From: Xanthomonas arboricola pv. juglandis
GTDB lineage: Bacteria; Pseudomonadota; Gammaproteobacteria; Xanthomonadales; Xanthomonadaceae
Assembly (NCBI RefSeq): GCF_001013475.1
Contig: NZ_JZEF01000003.1
Span: 836,956-900,955 of the forward strand
DNA: 64,000 nt
Reading direction: 5' to 3'
The notes under the pieces: generated by a model
Seen by the model: the letters and a program-made list of their open reading frames with translations, nothing else
The model's database searches: none
Told to the model about the DNA's origin: nothing
Made by a program: the position numbers and the translations under genes
Shown here: positions 33,045 to 42,049 of the stretch, piece after piece
Layout: each line of letters opens with the position of its first letter
Numbering within the stretch: position 1 is the stretch's first letter

Positions 33045-35450
33045 ATGGCGCAGATGGCGGGCGGTACCGGCGGTAGGCAGACCATGCATCTGATGCGCGG
33101 CTGGCTGACGCTTCCCTTGGCCTTGTTGATCGGCATGGCCATCAGCATGGCGGTGCTCTCTGCGCTGATGATCGAGATCCAGTCCGGAGCGACGGCCTGG
33201 ATCGTCGGCCAGAGCCACTGGTCCAATGCCCAGCAGGAGTCGGTGTACTGGCTGGAGCGCTACCTGGGGAGCGGCGATCCGGCCGACCTGCAGGCCGCCT
33301 GCCGCGCGCTGGAAGTGCCGCTCGGCGACCGCGCGGCCCGCGAGGCGGTCGAGCAACCGGTGATCGACTGGAGCGCGGTCCATGCCGGGCTGGCGGCCGG
33401 CCGCAATGCCCCTGAGGACATGCCGCAAATGGTGCGGCTGTATCGCTACGGCCATGTCTTTCCGTATCTGGGCGACGCCATCGCGATGTGGAAACACACC
33501 GATGCCGACCTGTTGCAGCTGAGCGCGCTGGCCGACCGGGCCGCCTCGGTGCAGGCCGCCAGCCGCCCGGATCCGCGCGCGCTGCAGGCCCTGCGCGATG
33601 AGCTGCATCTGCTCGATGGCCGCATGCGCAGCGATACGGCGCAGTTCCAGGCGCTGCTGATCCGCTGCGCGCGGCTGCTGCACGACATGATGGTGATCTG
33701 CAGCCTGGCGACCTTGCTGCTGGTGCTGACCACCTGCGTGCTGGCGATGCGCCGCATCGGCGATTACCTGCTCTCGCACGAAGGCCGCTTTCGCACCGCG
33801 TTCCAACAGGCGGCGCTGGGCATGGTCAAGTTCGACCTGCGTGGCCGCGTGCTCGATGCCAATGCCTCGATGGCCAACATCCTGCGCTACCGGCCCGAAG
33901 AGCTGCAGGCCTGCACGCTGGCCGAGGTGATGCATCCGGACGACATCGCGCTGGACAGCCGCGGCATGGTCGACTGGCCGACCCTGCTGCAGTCCGGCGA
34001 GCGACGCTTCCTGCGCGCCGATGGCGGGGTGATGTGGGGGCGCTGGAGTGCCTCGCTGGTGGAACCCGGCCCGGAAGAGCCGACCCTGGTGCTGGCGGTG
34101 ATCGAGGATGTCTCGCACGCGCACGAGCTGGCCGACGAAGTCGCCTTCCATGCGCGCCACGATGCCCTGACCGGCCTGATCAACCGCCGCGAGATCGAAC
34201 GCCGGCTGCTGCGCCTGATCGAGCCGCCGCAATCGCCGCAGCTCCGCCATGCGCTGTGCTTCGTCGACCTGGATCACTTCAAGCTGGTCAACGACACCTT
34301 CGGGCATGCGGTGGGCGACAAGTTCCTGTGCCACTTCGCCGATGTGATCACCATGCAGCTGCGCCCCGGCGACTGGCTGGGGCGACTGGGTGGCGACGAG
34401 TTCGCGATCCTGCTGGCCAATACCGACCTGGCGCAGGCGCAAACCGTGCTCGAGCGCATGCACGCGGTGCTGGGTCAGCCATGGAGCCACCAGGGCGGGC
34501 GGCCGCTGACGCCCGGTTGCAGCTTCGGCGTGGTGGAAATCCGCCAGGGCGCCAGCGACGTCAATGCCTTGATGACCGCCGCCGACCTGGCCTGTTACGC
34601 AGCCAAGGAAGAGGGGCGCAACCGGATTCGCTGTTTCGGCGAAAACGATCTGGCGCTGGCGCGGCGCCGCCACGATGGCGGCTGGATCAGCGCGGTGCAG
34701 CAGGCCATCGCCGAGGACCGCCTGCTGCTGTATGCGCAGAAGATCCAGGTGTTGCGCGATCCGGGACGCCTGCAGTACGAAGTGCTGGTGCGCATGCGCG
34801 CGGGTGACGGGCGGGTGCTGAGTCCGGGCGAATTCCTGCCTGCGGTGGAACGCTACGGCCTGGGGCGCATGGTCGACGTGCATGTGCTGGAAACGCTGTG
34901 CGCGCAGCTGGCGGCCAATCCGCTGCACCTGGCTAATCTGGATCTGTGCCACGTCAACCTGTCTGCGCAGTCGATCGCGCAAGCGGATTTTCTCGATTTC
35001 GTGTGCGCCCTGTTCGAGCGCTATCCGAGCCTGGTGCCCAAGCTGTGCATGGAGATCACCGAGACCGCCGTCATTGGCGATCTGGAGCACGCGCGGCGCT
35101 TCGTGCAGAGCGTGCGCGCGCGCGGCTGCCATGTGGCGCTGGACGATTTCGGCAGCGGCCTGGCCTCGTTCGGCTATCTCAAGCAGTTCACCGTGGATGT
35201 CCTCAAGATCGATTGCGGCTTCGTACGCAACTACGCACACGACGCGGTGGACCGTGCGGCGGTGCATTCGATCGCGCAGGTGGGCCTGGCGCTGGGCATC
35301 GAAGTGGTGGCCGAGGGCGTGGAGTCGGAGGCGGACATTCCTGGCCTGCACGAGGCCGGAGTGGGCCAGGTGCAGGGTTTCAGTCTGCATCGTCCATGCC
35401 CGCTCGACGAGTTGCTGCACGCCGGGCAGCCGCTGCTGGCGCTGTCCTGA
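33045..35450 (+). CDS. membrane-bound PAS-GGDEF-EAL c-di-GMP protein
   Basis: About 801 residues. An N-terminal membrane helix (LTLPLALLIGMAISMAVLSA), a roughly 160-residue periplasmic region and a second helix (MMVICSLATLLLVLTTCVLA) are followed by PAS, GGDEF and EAL domains. The cyclase motif is intact, GGDEF at 449-453. The phosphodiesterase motif reads EVL (579-581) instead of EAL, but the downstream catalytic segments (HVNLSAQS, ITETAVIGD, LDDFGSGLASF, AEGVES) are present, so activity in either direction is possible. The start at 33045 has GAGG upstream; 33084 is an alternative. Signal sensing by the periplasmic part is inferred. Confidence 0.88.
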   Translation: MAQMAGGTGGRQTMHLMRGWLTLPLALLIGMAISMAVLSALMIEIQSGATAWIVGQSHWSNAQQESVYWLERYLGSGDPADLQAACRALEVPLGDRAAREAVEQPVIDWSAVHAGLAAGRNAPEDMPQMVRLYRYGHVFPYLGDAIAMWKHTDADLLQLSALADRAASVQAASRPDPRALQALRDELHLLDGRMRSDTAQFQALLIRCARLLHDMMVICSLATLLLVLTTCVLAMRRIGDYLLSHEGRFRTAFQQAALGMVKFDLRGRVLDANASMANILRYRPEELQACTLAEVMHPDDIALDSRGMVDWPTLLQSGERRFLRADGGVMWGRWSASLVEPGPEEPTLVLAVIEDVSHAHELADEVAFHARHDALTGLINRREIERRLLRLIEPPQSPQLRHALCFVDLDHFKLVNDTFGHAVGDKFLCHFADVITMQLRPGDWLGRLGGDEFAILLANTDLAQAQTVLERMHAVLGQPWSHQGGRPLTPGCSFGVVEIRQGASDVNALMTAADLACYAAKEEGRNRIRCFGENDLALARRRHDGGWISAVQQAIAEDRLLLYAQKIQVLRDPGRLQYEVLVRMRAGDGRVLSPGEFLPAVERYGLGRMVDVHVLETLCAQLAANPLHLANLDLCHVNLSAQSIAQADFLDFVCALFERYPSLVPKLCMEITETAVIGDLEHARRFVQSVRARGCHVALDDFGSGLASFGYLKQFTVDVLKIDCGFVRNYAHDAVDRAAVHSIAQVGLALGIEVVAEGVESEADIPGLHEAGVGQVQGFSLHRPCPLDELLHAGQPLLALS

Positions 35451-35498
35451 TCGTAAGTGGGTGCACGCGGGGCGCTGCAAATCGCCGATAATCGGCCG

Positions 35499-36221
35499 AT
35501 GACGACCCGACTCAACAAATACATCGCCGAAACCGGCTTCTGCTCCCGCCGCGAGGCCGATCGCCTGATCGGCGAACGCCGGGTCACCGTCAATGGCGTG
35601 GCCGCCGGCACCGGCGCGGTGGTGGGCGAGGACGACACCGTGCTGGTGGACGGCCAGCCACTGCGCACGCGCGCTGCCAGCAAGCCCGGTGGGCGCAAGC
35701 ATGTCTACATCGCGCTCAACAAGCCGGTGGGCATCACCTGCACCACCGAAAGTTCGGTCAAGGGCAACATCGTCGAATTCGTCGGCCACGAGCAGCGCAT
35801 CTTTCCGGTCGGCCGGCTCGACAAGGAGTCCGAGGGGCTGATCCTGATGACCAGCAACGGCAACATCGTCAACGAGATCCTGCGCGCGGAAAATCGCCAC
35901 CAGAAGGAATATCTGGTGGCGGTCAACAAGCCGGTCACCGACGAATTCCTGCGTGGCATGGCGCGCGGCGTGCGCATCCACAACGAGACCACGTTGCCGT
36001 GCCGCACCGCGCGCATCGCCAAGTTCGGCTTCCGCATCGTGCTGGAGCAGGGCTTGAACCGGCAGATCCGCCTGATGTCTGCCGAATTTGGCTACCGCGT
36101 GACCCAGCTGCGCCGTGTGCGCATCGACAACATCAAGCTGGCCGCGCTCAAGCCCGGGCAGTGGCGCAACCTCAGTGATGCGGAATTGCGCGGATTGCTG
36201 CCGCAACGCACCGATTGGTGA
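35499..36221 (+). CDS. rluF: 23S rRNA pseudouridine synthase, RluF-like
   Basis: A 240-residue enzyme with an N-terminal S4 domain (RLNKYIAETGFCSRREADRL, ERRVTVNG) and a RsuA/RluB/E/F catalytic domain. The catalytic Asp108 lies in FPVGRLDKESEGL. The segment EQGLNRQIRLMSAEFGYRVT and the LNKPVGITCTT strand fit RluF, which modifies U2604 of 23S rRNA, better than RluE. The start is the ATG at 35499, 48 bp after the GGDEF-EAL gene. Confidence 0.88.
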   Translation: MTTRLNKYIAETGFCSRREADRLIGERRVTVNGVAAGTGAVVGEDDTVLVDGQPLRTRAASKPGGRKHVYIALNKPVGITCTTESSVKGNIVEFVGHEQRIFPVGRLDKESEGLILMTSNGNIVNEILRAENRHQKEYLVAVNKPVTDEFLRGMARGVRIHNETTLPCRTARIAKFGFRIVLEQGLNRQIRLMSAEFGYRVTQLRRVRIDNIKLAALKPGQWRNLSDAELRGLLPQRTDW

Positions 36222-36348
36222 TGGGGCCCGGCGCGATGGGCCGCACATAGCGGCACGGTGCGCCGGCTGCGCATGTGCAGCCGATGGCCGCGCATGACCG
36301 GCTCGGTCATACTTGCGCCGCTGACAGCCAGCTGGGGGAGCAGGCAGC

Positions 36349-37419
36349 GTGATCAAACCGACATTGCCGGACAACGAAGCCGAACGACTGGCCGCGCTGC
36401 GTCAGTACGAGGTGCTGGATTCGCCGCCCGAGCGTGCCTTCGACGACCTCACCATGATCGCGTCCACGTTGTGCCAGACGCAGATGGCGGCGGTGGTGCT
36501 GGTGGACGAGCAGCGGCAATGGTTCAAGTCCGCGCATGGCGCGCCGCGCAGCGAAGCATCGCGCGACATCTCGTTCTGCGCGCATGCGATCCTGCGCCCG
36601 GACGAAGTGATGATGGTCGACGACACCTTGCTCGACCCGCGCTTCCACGACAATCCGGTGGTGACCGGCAGCTCTGCGGTGCGCTTCTACGCCGGCGCGC
36701 CGTTGGTGACCAGCGAGGGCATGGCGCTGGGCTCGCTCTGCGTCTTCGACCAGACCCCGGCGCATCTGCGCGAAGAGCAGCGTGCTGCCCTGCAGGCATT
36801 GTCGCGGCAGGCCGCGCATCTGCTGGAGCTGCGTCTGGCCGGCAAGCGCCTGCGCCAGCAACTGCACGAGCGCGAATGGTACGAGCAGCAACTGGCCGGC
36901 TATTACGCGCAGATGGACGCGCTGAATGCCGATCTGGTCGAGCAGACCCGCACCGATCCGCTGACCGGCTTGCCCAATCGACGCGCGTTTTCAGTGGCCT
37001 TGGCCGCAGCCATGGAACAGACGCGTGCGGCAGGCCAGCCGTTGTCGGTGGCGTTGCTGGACGTGGACCACTTCAAGACCGTCAACGACGTGCATGGGCA
37101 CGACTAGGGCGATGTGGTGCTGCGCGAACTGTCGGCGTTGCTGCGCGCGCATGTGGCCGGTGCCGGCACCATTGCGCGTTATGGCGGCGAGGAGTTCGTG
37201 CTGCTGCTGCCCAACGTGGATCTGCTGCAGGCGCGCGTGCAGTGCGAATACCTGCGCCAGAGCGTGGCGGTGATGACGATCGCGCTGCCGGTGACGGTGA
37301 GTATCGGCGTGGCCACGCTGCATCCGCAGGAAAGCGTGGAAGCGGTGATCAAGCGCGCCGACCAGGCCCTGTATGCGGCCAAGCGTGGCGGGCGCGACCA
37401 GGTGGTGGCGTTGGGGTAG
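36349..37419 (+). pseudogene. GAF-GGDEF diguanylate cyclase interrupted by an in-frame TAG
   Basis: A 356-codon frame. The GAF domain (YEVLDSPPERAFDDLTMIAS, QQWFKSAHGAPRSEASRDIS) occupies about residues 15-160, and the GGDEF domain follows (RTDPLTGLPNRRAFSVALAA). The TAG at 37105-37107 falls in the metal-binding loop: KTVNDVHGHD-TAG-GDVVLREL. The rest is intact, including the signature YGGEEF and the final Ala-rich helix. Homologues have Ala or Gln at that position; CAG to TAG is one transition. The start is GTG with a GGGGGAG ribosome-binding site. As it stands it would give a 252-residue GAF protein with a broken cyclase domain. Confidence 0.78.
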
Positions 37420-37507
37420 GGGGCGTGCGCACGCGGGTGCGTCATCGATAAGGCCGGTCGCGGCCTGGGCCGCTGCGACGGTGGCGTTTGTTGGTTGCGC
37501 CGTGCAG

Positions 37508-38455
37508 TCAGTCGACGATGTTCTTCGCCTCGGCAGTGCCGAGCAGCTCCGGGTGCACGATCTTGCGCCGGCGTTCCAGCACCGGATGCAGGAACACCGC
37601 GCCGAGAATGATCGCCACGCCGAGATAGAACTGCAGGGTCAGCTCGCGTTGCTCGCCGAGCAGTGCGATCGCCAGCACGATAGCGTAGACCGGTTCCAGG
37701 TTGGTCACCAACTGCACCGAGTAGGCGCTGAGATGGCGCAGCGCCACCAGTGCCAGCGCAAACGGCAGCAGCGTGCAGGCCAGCGACAGCACCAGCAGCA
37801 GGACGCCGTCGTGCAGGCTGGGGATGATCATCAGGTCGCCATGCAGCGATGGCAGCAACAACGGCATGGCCGGCGCCAGCACGGTCAGGGTCAGCGTGCC
37901 GGCGCCGAGCTCCAGTGCGGTGACGGTGAGCGGGTCGGCATGCGCCACCATGCGCTTGTTGAGCGAACCGAACAGGCCGACGAATACCGCCGAAATCGCG
38001 CCGACCACCACGCCGGCGCGCATGCCATCCGGTACCCCGCCGACCACCAGCGCCACGCCGGGCAACACCGCCAGGCCGAACAGCAATTCGCGCGGGCGGA
38101 AGGGGCGCTGCGTCACCCATGGCTCGATCACGGCGGTGAACACCGGCGCCAGCGCGATGCAGGTCGCCGCCACCGAGGCATTGGCCAGCTTGATCGCACC
38201 GTAGAAGGTCAGCCAGTGCAGGGCCACCAAGGCGCCGATGCCGCAATAGCCCAGCACCACGCGGCCGGACAGACCGCGCAGTCCGCGCCACACCCGCGGC
38301 AACAGCGCCAGCGCCACCACCACGATCAACATGCGCCACCACACCAACGGCAACGCGGGCAGCGTGATCAGCTTGCCCAGGATCGCGGTGATGCCCCAGA
38401 GCAGGACGCAGAAATGGATTTGCAGTTGCGCCTTGCGCAGGTCGGTCGTGGGCAT
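37508..38455 (-). CDS. EamA/DMT-family transporter
   Basis: A 315-residue inner-membrane protein with ten predicted helices in two EamA repeats. The first begins LQIHFCVLLWGITAILGKLI, with WWRMLIV and the ANASVAATCIALAPVFTAVI segment; the second includes GSLNKRMVAHADPLTVTALE and SVQLVTNLEPVYAIVLAIAL-LGE. The family exports metabolites such as amino acids. The substrate is unknown. The gene is 37 bp downstream of the DUF72 gene on the same strand. Confidence 0.88.
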   Translation of the reverse strand: MPTTDLRKAQLQIHFCVLLWGITAILGKLITLPALPLVWWRMLIVVVALALLPRVWRGLRGLSGRVVLGYCGIGALVALHWLTFYGAIKLANASVAATCIALAPVFTAVIEPWVTQRPFRPRELLFGLAVLPGVALVVGGVPDGMRAGVVVGAISAVFVGLFGSLNKRMVAHADPLTVTALELGAGTLTLTVLAPAMPLLLPSLHGDLMIIPSLHDGVLLLVLSLACTLLPFALALVALRHLSAYSVQLVTNLEPVYAIVLAIALLGEQRELTLQFYLGVAIILGAVFLHPVLERRRKIVHPELLGTAEAKNIVD

Positions 38456-38492
38456 GCGCCATTGTCGCCGAAGACGCGACGCAACGCCCCTG

Positions 38493-39326
38493 TCAGCGCG
38501 CCCCCAACGCCTGCAGCAACGCCATCGCCGCCGCCGGATTGCGCTCCTTGGCGGCACTGATGAAAAACACGAACACCTCGCGCGGCGTGGCTGCGGCGTG
38601 CGTCGATGCGTCGATATGCGGCAGGTCCGCCACATCGTCGCCGCGCCGCCAGGCCTGGATGCGCTCGGCCCAGCGCGCCAGTGCCGGCGCCGGGTAGCCG
38701 GCATGCAGGCGCGCCTGGCTGCGCATCAGCCGCGCATAGACAAAGTCGGTGGACAGATCGGCAAAGGACGGATGCTCGTCCGAATCGGTGAACACCGTGG
38801 CCACCCCATGCCGGCGCACCAATGCCAGCAGCGCGGCATCCACCGCGTCGTGGTCGCGGATTTCCAGCACATGGCGCAGCACGCGCTTGCCGGCACGTTT
38901 GGGCAGCAACGACAGGAAGGCGTCCAGGTCGTCGGCCTGCAGCCGATGCCCTTGTTCGAACTGCCACACCAGCGGCCCCAGCGTGTCGCCGAGCTCGACA
39001 ATGCCGCCGATGAAGTCGTCCACCTGCGCCTGGGTGCCGGCCAGTCTGCGCGACTGGGTGATGCGGCGCGGTGCCTTGGCCGAGAAGACGAACCCGGGCG
39101 GCACCTGGTCGCGCCACTTCGCGTAGGTGGCCGGTTTCTGCGTTCCGTAATACGTGCCGTTGATCTCGATGGCGGTGACGTGGCGGCTTGCGTATTCCAG
39201 CTCGCGGCGCTGCACCAGCCCTTGCGGATAGAACATCCCCTCCCGCCATGGCGCATACACCCAGCCGCCGATACCGACGTGGATGCCATCGAGCGCGGGC
39301 GGGGTGGCGGCGAACAGATCGGTCAT
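38493..39326 (-). CDS. DUF72 (YecE-like) protein
   Basis: A 277-residue TIM-barrel-like protein of the DUF72 family: HVGIGGWVYAPWREGMFYPQ near the start, VTAIEINGTYYGTQKPATYA, FVFSAKAPRRITQSRRL, then FVFFISAAKERNPAAAMAL at the end. The biochemical role of the family is not established. The start is the ATG at 39326. The downstream EamA gene may be in the same transcript. Confidence 0.88.
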   Translation of the reverse strand: MTDLFAATPPALDGIHVGIGGWVYAPWREGMFYPQGLVQRRELEYASRHVTAIEINGTYYGTQKPATYAKWRDQVPPGFVFSAKAPRRITQSRRLAGTQAQVDDFIGGIVELGDTLGPLVWQFEQGHRLQADDLDAFLSLLPKRAGKRVLRHVLEIRDHDAVDAALLALVRRHGVATVFTDSDEHPSFADLSTDFVYARLMRSQARLHAGYPAPALARWAERIQAWRRGDDVADLPHIDASTHAAATPREVFVFFISAAKERNPAAAMALLQALGAR

Positions 39327-39604
39327 GACAGATTCCACGTTGGCGTGAGCGCGCGCCTGGCATGTTCGCAGACGCGCAGATGTGGCAAGCCGCACAGATG
39401 ATAGCCCCGCCGGCTCCGCGGCGACGCCGCGGCTGCCAAAACGCTTGCGCACTGCCAGGCAGGCGCGGCCGTTGGCGCGCGGCGGCATGCAGACGTTGTG
39501 CACTCGATGCAGGCACCGCCCGGCCAGCCGGCGGGGCGATCGGCGGCTTACGCGGACGCGGCCATGCCGCTACCATCGCAGATCGCCACTTTCGGACCGC
39601 AGCG

Positions 39605-40105
39605 ATGACCTGGACCACGCCCGATCTGTGTGACCGCTTTCCCGAGGTGAGCATCGCCGAACCGCTGTTCCGCTCCTATGGCGGACGTGCGGCATTCTCC
39701 GGGCCGATCGTCACCGTGCGCTGTTTCGAGGACAACTCGCGGGTGCGCGAGCTGGCCTCCACGCCTGGCGACGGCCGTGTGCTGGTGGTGGACGGGCAGG
39801 GCTCGTTGAAGCACGCGCTGCTGGGCGACCAGATCGCGATGCAGGCGGTCGCCAACGGCTGGGCCGGCGTGTTGATCCACGGCTGCGTGCGCGATGTGGA
39901 GATCCTGGCCACGCTGCCGCTGGGCGTGCTGGCGCTGGGCGCCTGCCCGCGCCGCACCGAGCGGCGCGATCTGGGTGATGTGGATGTGCCGGTGAATTTT
40001 GCCGGCGTGGTCTTCGTGCCCGGCCACTGGCTGTATGCCGATGGCAACGGCGTGTTGGTGGCACCGCTGCCGCTGTCGCTGGACAGTGCCGGCGGATCGA
40101 CCTGA
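39605..40105 (+). CDS. rraA: RraA-family protein (ribonuclease E regulator / aldolase-like)
   Basis: A 166-residue protein with the RraA signature: DLCDRFPE near the N-terminus, [39 protein letters not shown] and [20 protein letters not shown]. RraA proteins bind RNase E and lower its activity in E. coli. Relatives act as 4-hydroxy-4-methyl-2-oxoglutarate aldolases. The length and GCVRD motif fit either role. The serine hydrolase gene follows closely. Confidence 0.88.
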   Translation: MTWTTPDLCDRFPEVSIAEPLFRSYGGRAAFSGPIVTVRCFEDNSRVRELASTPGDGRVLVVDGQGSLKHALLGDQIAMQAVANGWAGVLIHGCVRDVEILATLPLGVLALGACPRRTERRDLGDVDVPVNFAGVVFVPGHWLYADGNGVLVAPLPLSLDSAGGST

Positions 40106-40127
40106 GCGAATGAGAGGACGTGGGACA

Positions 40128-41723
40128 GTGACCGTGAACCGATGGCTGAGTGGAGGCGTGCTGATGCTGGCAAGCTTGGTGACGACGACGCAGGCGGCCG
40201 AGCTTCCCGCCGGCATGCAGCAGTTCGACGCGCAGATGGAACGCGTGCGCAAGCAGTTCGATGTGCCCGGCATTGCGGTGGCCATCGTCAAGGATGGGCA
40301 GGTGGTGCTGGAGCGCGGCTACGGCGTGCGCGAGATCGGCAAGCCTGCGCCGGTGCAGGCCGACACGCTGTTTGCGATCGCCTCCAACACCAAGGCCTTC
40401 ACTGCCGCATCGCTGTCGATCCTGGCTGACGAGGGCAAGCTCTCGCTCGACGACAAGGTCATCGACCACCTGCCGTGGTTCCGCATGTCCGACCCGTACG
40501 TCAGCGGCGAGATGCGTCTGCGCGATCTGCTCGCGCACCGCAGCGGCCTGAGCCTGGGCGCAGGCGATCTGTTGTTCTGGCCGACCACCAGCTACAGCAC
40601 CGACGAAGTGGTGCAGCGCCTGTCCAAGGTGCCGCTGAAGGGCGGTTTCCGCGATCGCTACGCCTACGACAATATCCTGTACGCGGTGGCGCAGAAGGTG
40701 ATCGAGCAGGTCTCCGGGCAGACCTATGCGGCGTTTCTGCAGCAACGCATCTTCGCCCCGGTGGGCATGCGCGGTACGCGCTTCAATGCCGACCATCTGC
40801 AGCCGGGCGACAACGCGGCCGTGGGCCATGCCAAGTACGACTTCACCGAGTTGCGCACGGTCGCGCCGCTGACCTGGTCCAACAACTCCGGTGCCGGCGG
40901 CATCTATTCCAGCGCGCACGACATGGCGTTGTGGATGAAGGTGCAATTGGCCGGCGGCATCCTGCCCGATGGCACGCCGCTGTTCAGTGCCAAACGGCAG
41001 CAGGAGATGTGGTCGATGATCACGCCGATCGCGATTGCCGACCCGGCCGTGCCGGAGCTGGCGGCGGCACGCCCCAATTTTGCCGGCTACGGTGAGGGCT
41101 GGAGCCTGAGCGACTACCGCGGCCATCGGCTGGTGTGGCACACCGGCGGCTGGCCGGGCATGGTGTCGCGGCTGACGCTGGTGCCCGAGCAACGGTTGGG
41201 CGTAGTGGTGCTGACCAATCAGGAGATCGGTGCGGCCTTCAATGCGGTGACCCTGCAGGTGCTGGATGCGTTCCTGCAGGTGCCGGCCACCGATTGGACC
41301 GCCGCCTATGCCAAGGCGGTGGCCAAGGCCGACGGCGATGCGGACACCAGCTGGAAGAAGCATCAGGACGCACGCGCAGCGCGCTCCACGCCGTCGTTGC
41401 CGTTGCGCAGCTATGCGGCGACCTATCGCGACCCGTGGTACGGCGACGTGGTGATCCGTCAGGACGGCAAGCGCCTTCGTCTGCAGTTTTCCAAGACCGC
41501 GCAGCTCGTTGGCACGCTGGAGCATTGGCAGCACGACAGCTTCATCGTGCGCTGGGACGATCGCAGCCTGAATGCCGATGCCTTCGTCAATTTCGCGCTG
41601 ACCCCGGATGGTGCGGTGCGCGAGATGCGGATGGAGGCGATCTCGCCGCTGACCGATTTCAGCTTCGATTTCCAGGACCTGGTGTTGACGCCGGTGGCAG
41701 CGGAGCACGCGGGGCACAAGTGA
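40128..41723 (+). CDS. beta-lactamase-family serine hydrolase, secreted
   Basis: A 531-residue protein with a signal peptide (LSGGVLMLASLVTTTQAAE) and a class C beta-lactamase/esterase fold. The catalytic SxxK is Ser86-x-x-Lys89 (SNTKAFTA), the Tyr motif lies in RYAYDNILYA, and the HxG-type motif is WHTGGWPG. The C-terminal 120 residues form a DUF3471-like lipocalin-type domain (RDPWYGDVVIRQDGKRLRLQ, LEHWQHDSFIVRWDD). The GTG at 40128 is preferred because AGAGGA lies 9 bp before it; an ATG at 40110 is also in frame. Beta-lactam hydrolysis is unlikely; peptidase or esterase action is more probable. Confidence 0.85.
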   Translation: MTVNRWLSGGVLMLASLVTTTQAAELPAGMQQFDAQMERVRKQFDVPGIAVAIVKDGQVVLERGYGVREIGKPAPVQADTLFAIASNTKAFTAASLSILADEGKLSLDDKVIDHLPWFRMSDPYVSGEMRLRDLLAHRSGLSLGAGDLLFWPTTSYSTDEVVQRLSKVPLKGGFRDRYAYDNILYAVAQKVIEQVSGQTYAAFLQQRIFAPVGMRGTRFNADHLQPGDNAAVGHAKYDFTELRTVAPLTWSNNSGAGGIYSSAHDMALWMKVQLAGGILPDGTPLFSAKRQQEMWSMITPIAIADPAVPELAAARPNFAGYGEGWSLSDYRGHRLVWHTGGWPGMVSRLTLVPEQRLGVVVLTNQEIGAAFNAVTLQVLDAFLQVPATDWTAAYAKAVAKADGDADTSWKKHQDARAARSTPSLPLRSYAATYRDPWYGDVVIRQDGKRLRLQFSKTAQLVGTLEHWQHDSFIVRWDDRSLNADAFVNFALTPDGAVREMRMEAISPLTDFSFDFQDLVLTPVAAEHAGHK

Positions 41724-42049
41724 CACATCACTCGTCCTGCAAGCAGGTCACGGTCACTGCACGGAGCGTGTAGTGGCCGGCGGCCGGTGCAGTATCGGTG
41801 TGGCGTCCACGCTATCCCCAACCGGTTGCAGGGCTTTCGGGTGCCATCTGCGCCGCAATGCGCGCTGCAGGAGGCATCGATCACGGCGCGTGCCGGCAGC
41901 CGGGCTCGGTGCGCATGCGTCACGCGGTCGGGCCTGCCGGTGCAGGCGTGCCGACGCCCGCCGGCGCGTTGGCGCCAGTGCACGATGGCTATCGCCGGCC
42001 GGCATGGCTCGTTATGATCCGCGCACTTCTCAGGGATGTTGCCCAACGC

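Noticed and set aside
32526..36374. A 1282-residue open frame antisense to deaD, GGDEF-EAL and rluF
   Set aside because: The same high-GC artefact; its translation is low-complexity and matches no family, while the opposite strand encodes complete known proteins.
40128..41723. Antibiotic-resistance beta-lactamase
   Set aside because: The protein is a larger class C-fold hydrolase with an extra C-terminal domain; members are mostly esterases or peptidases.
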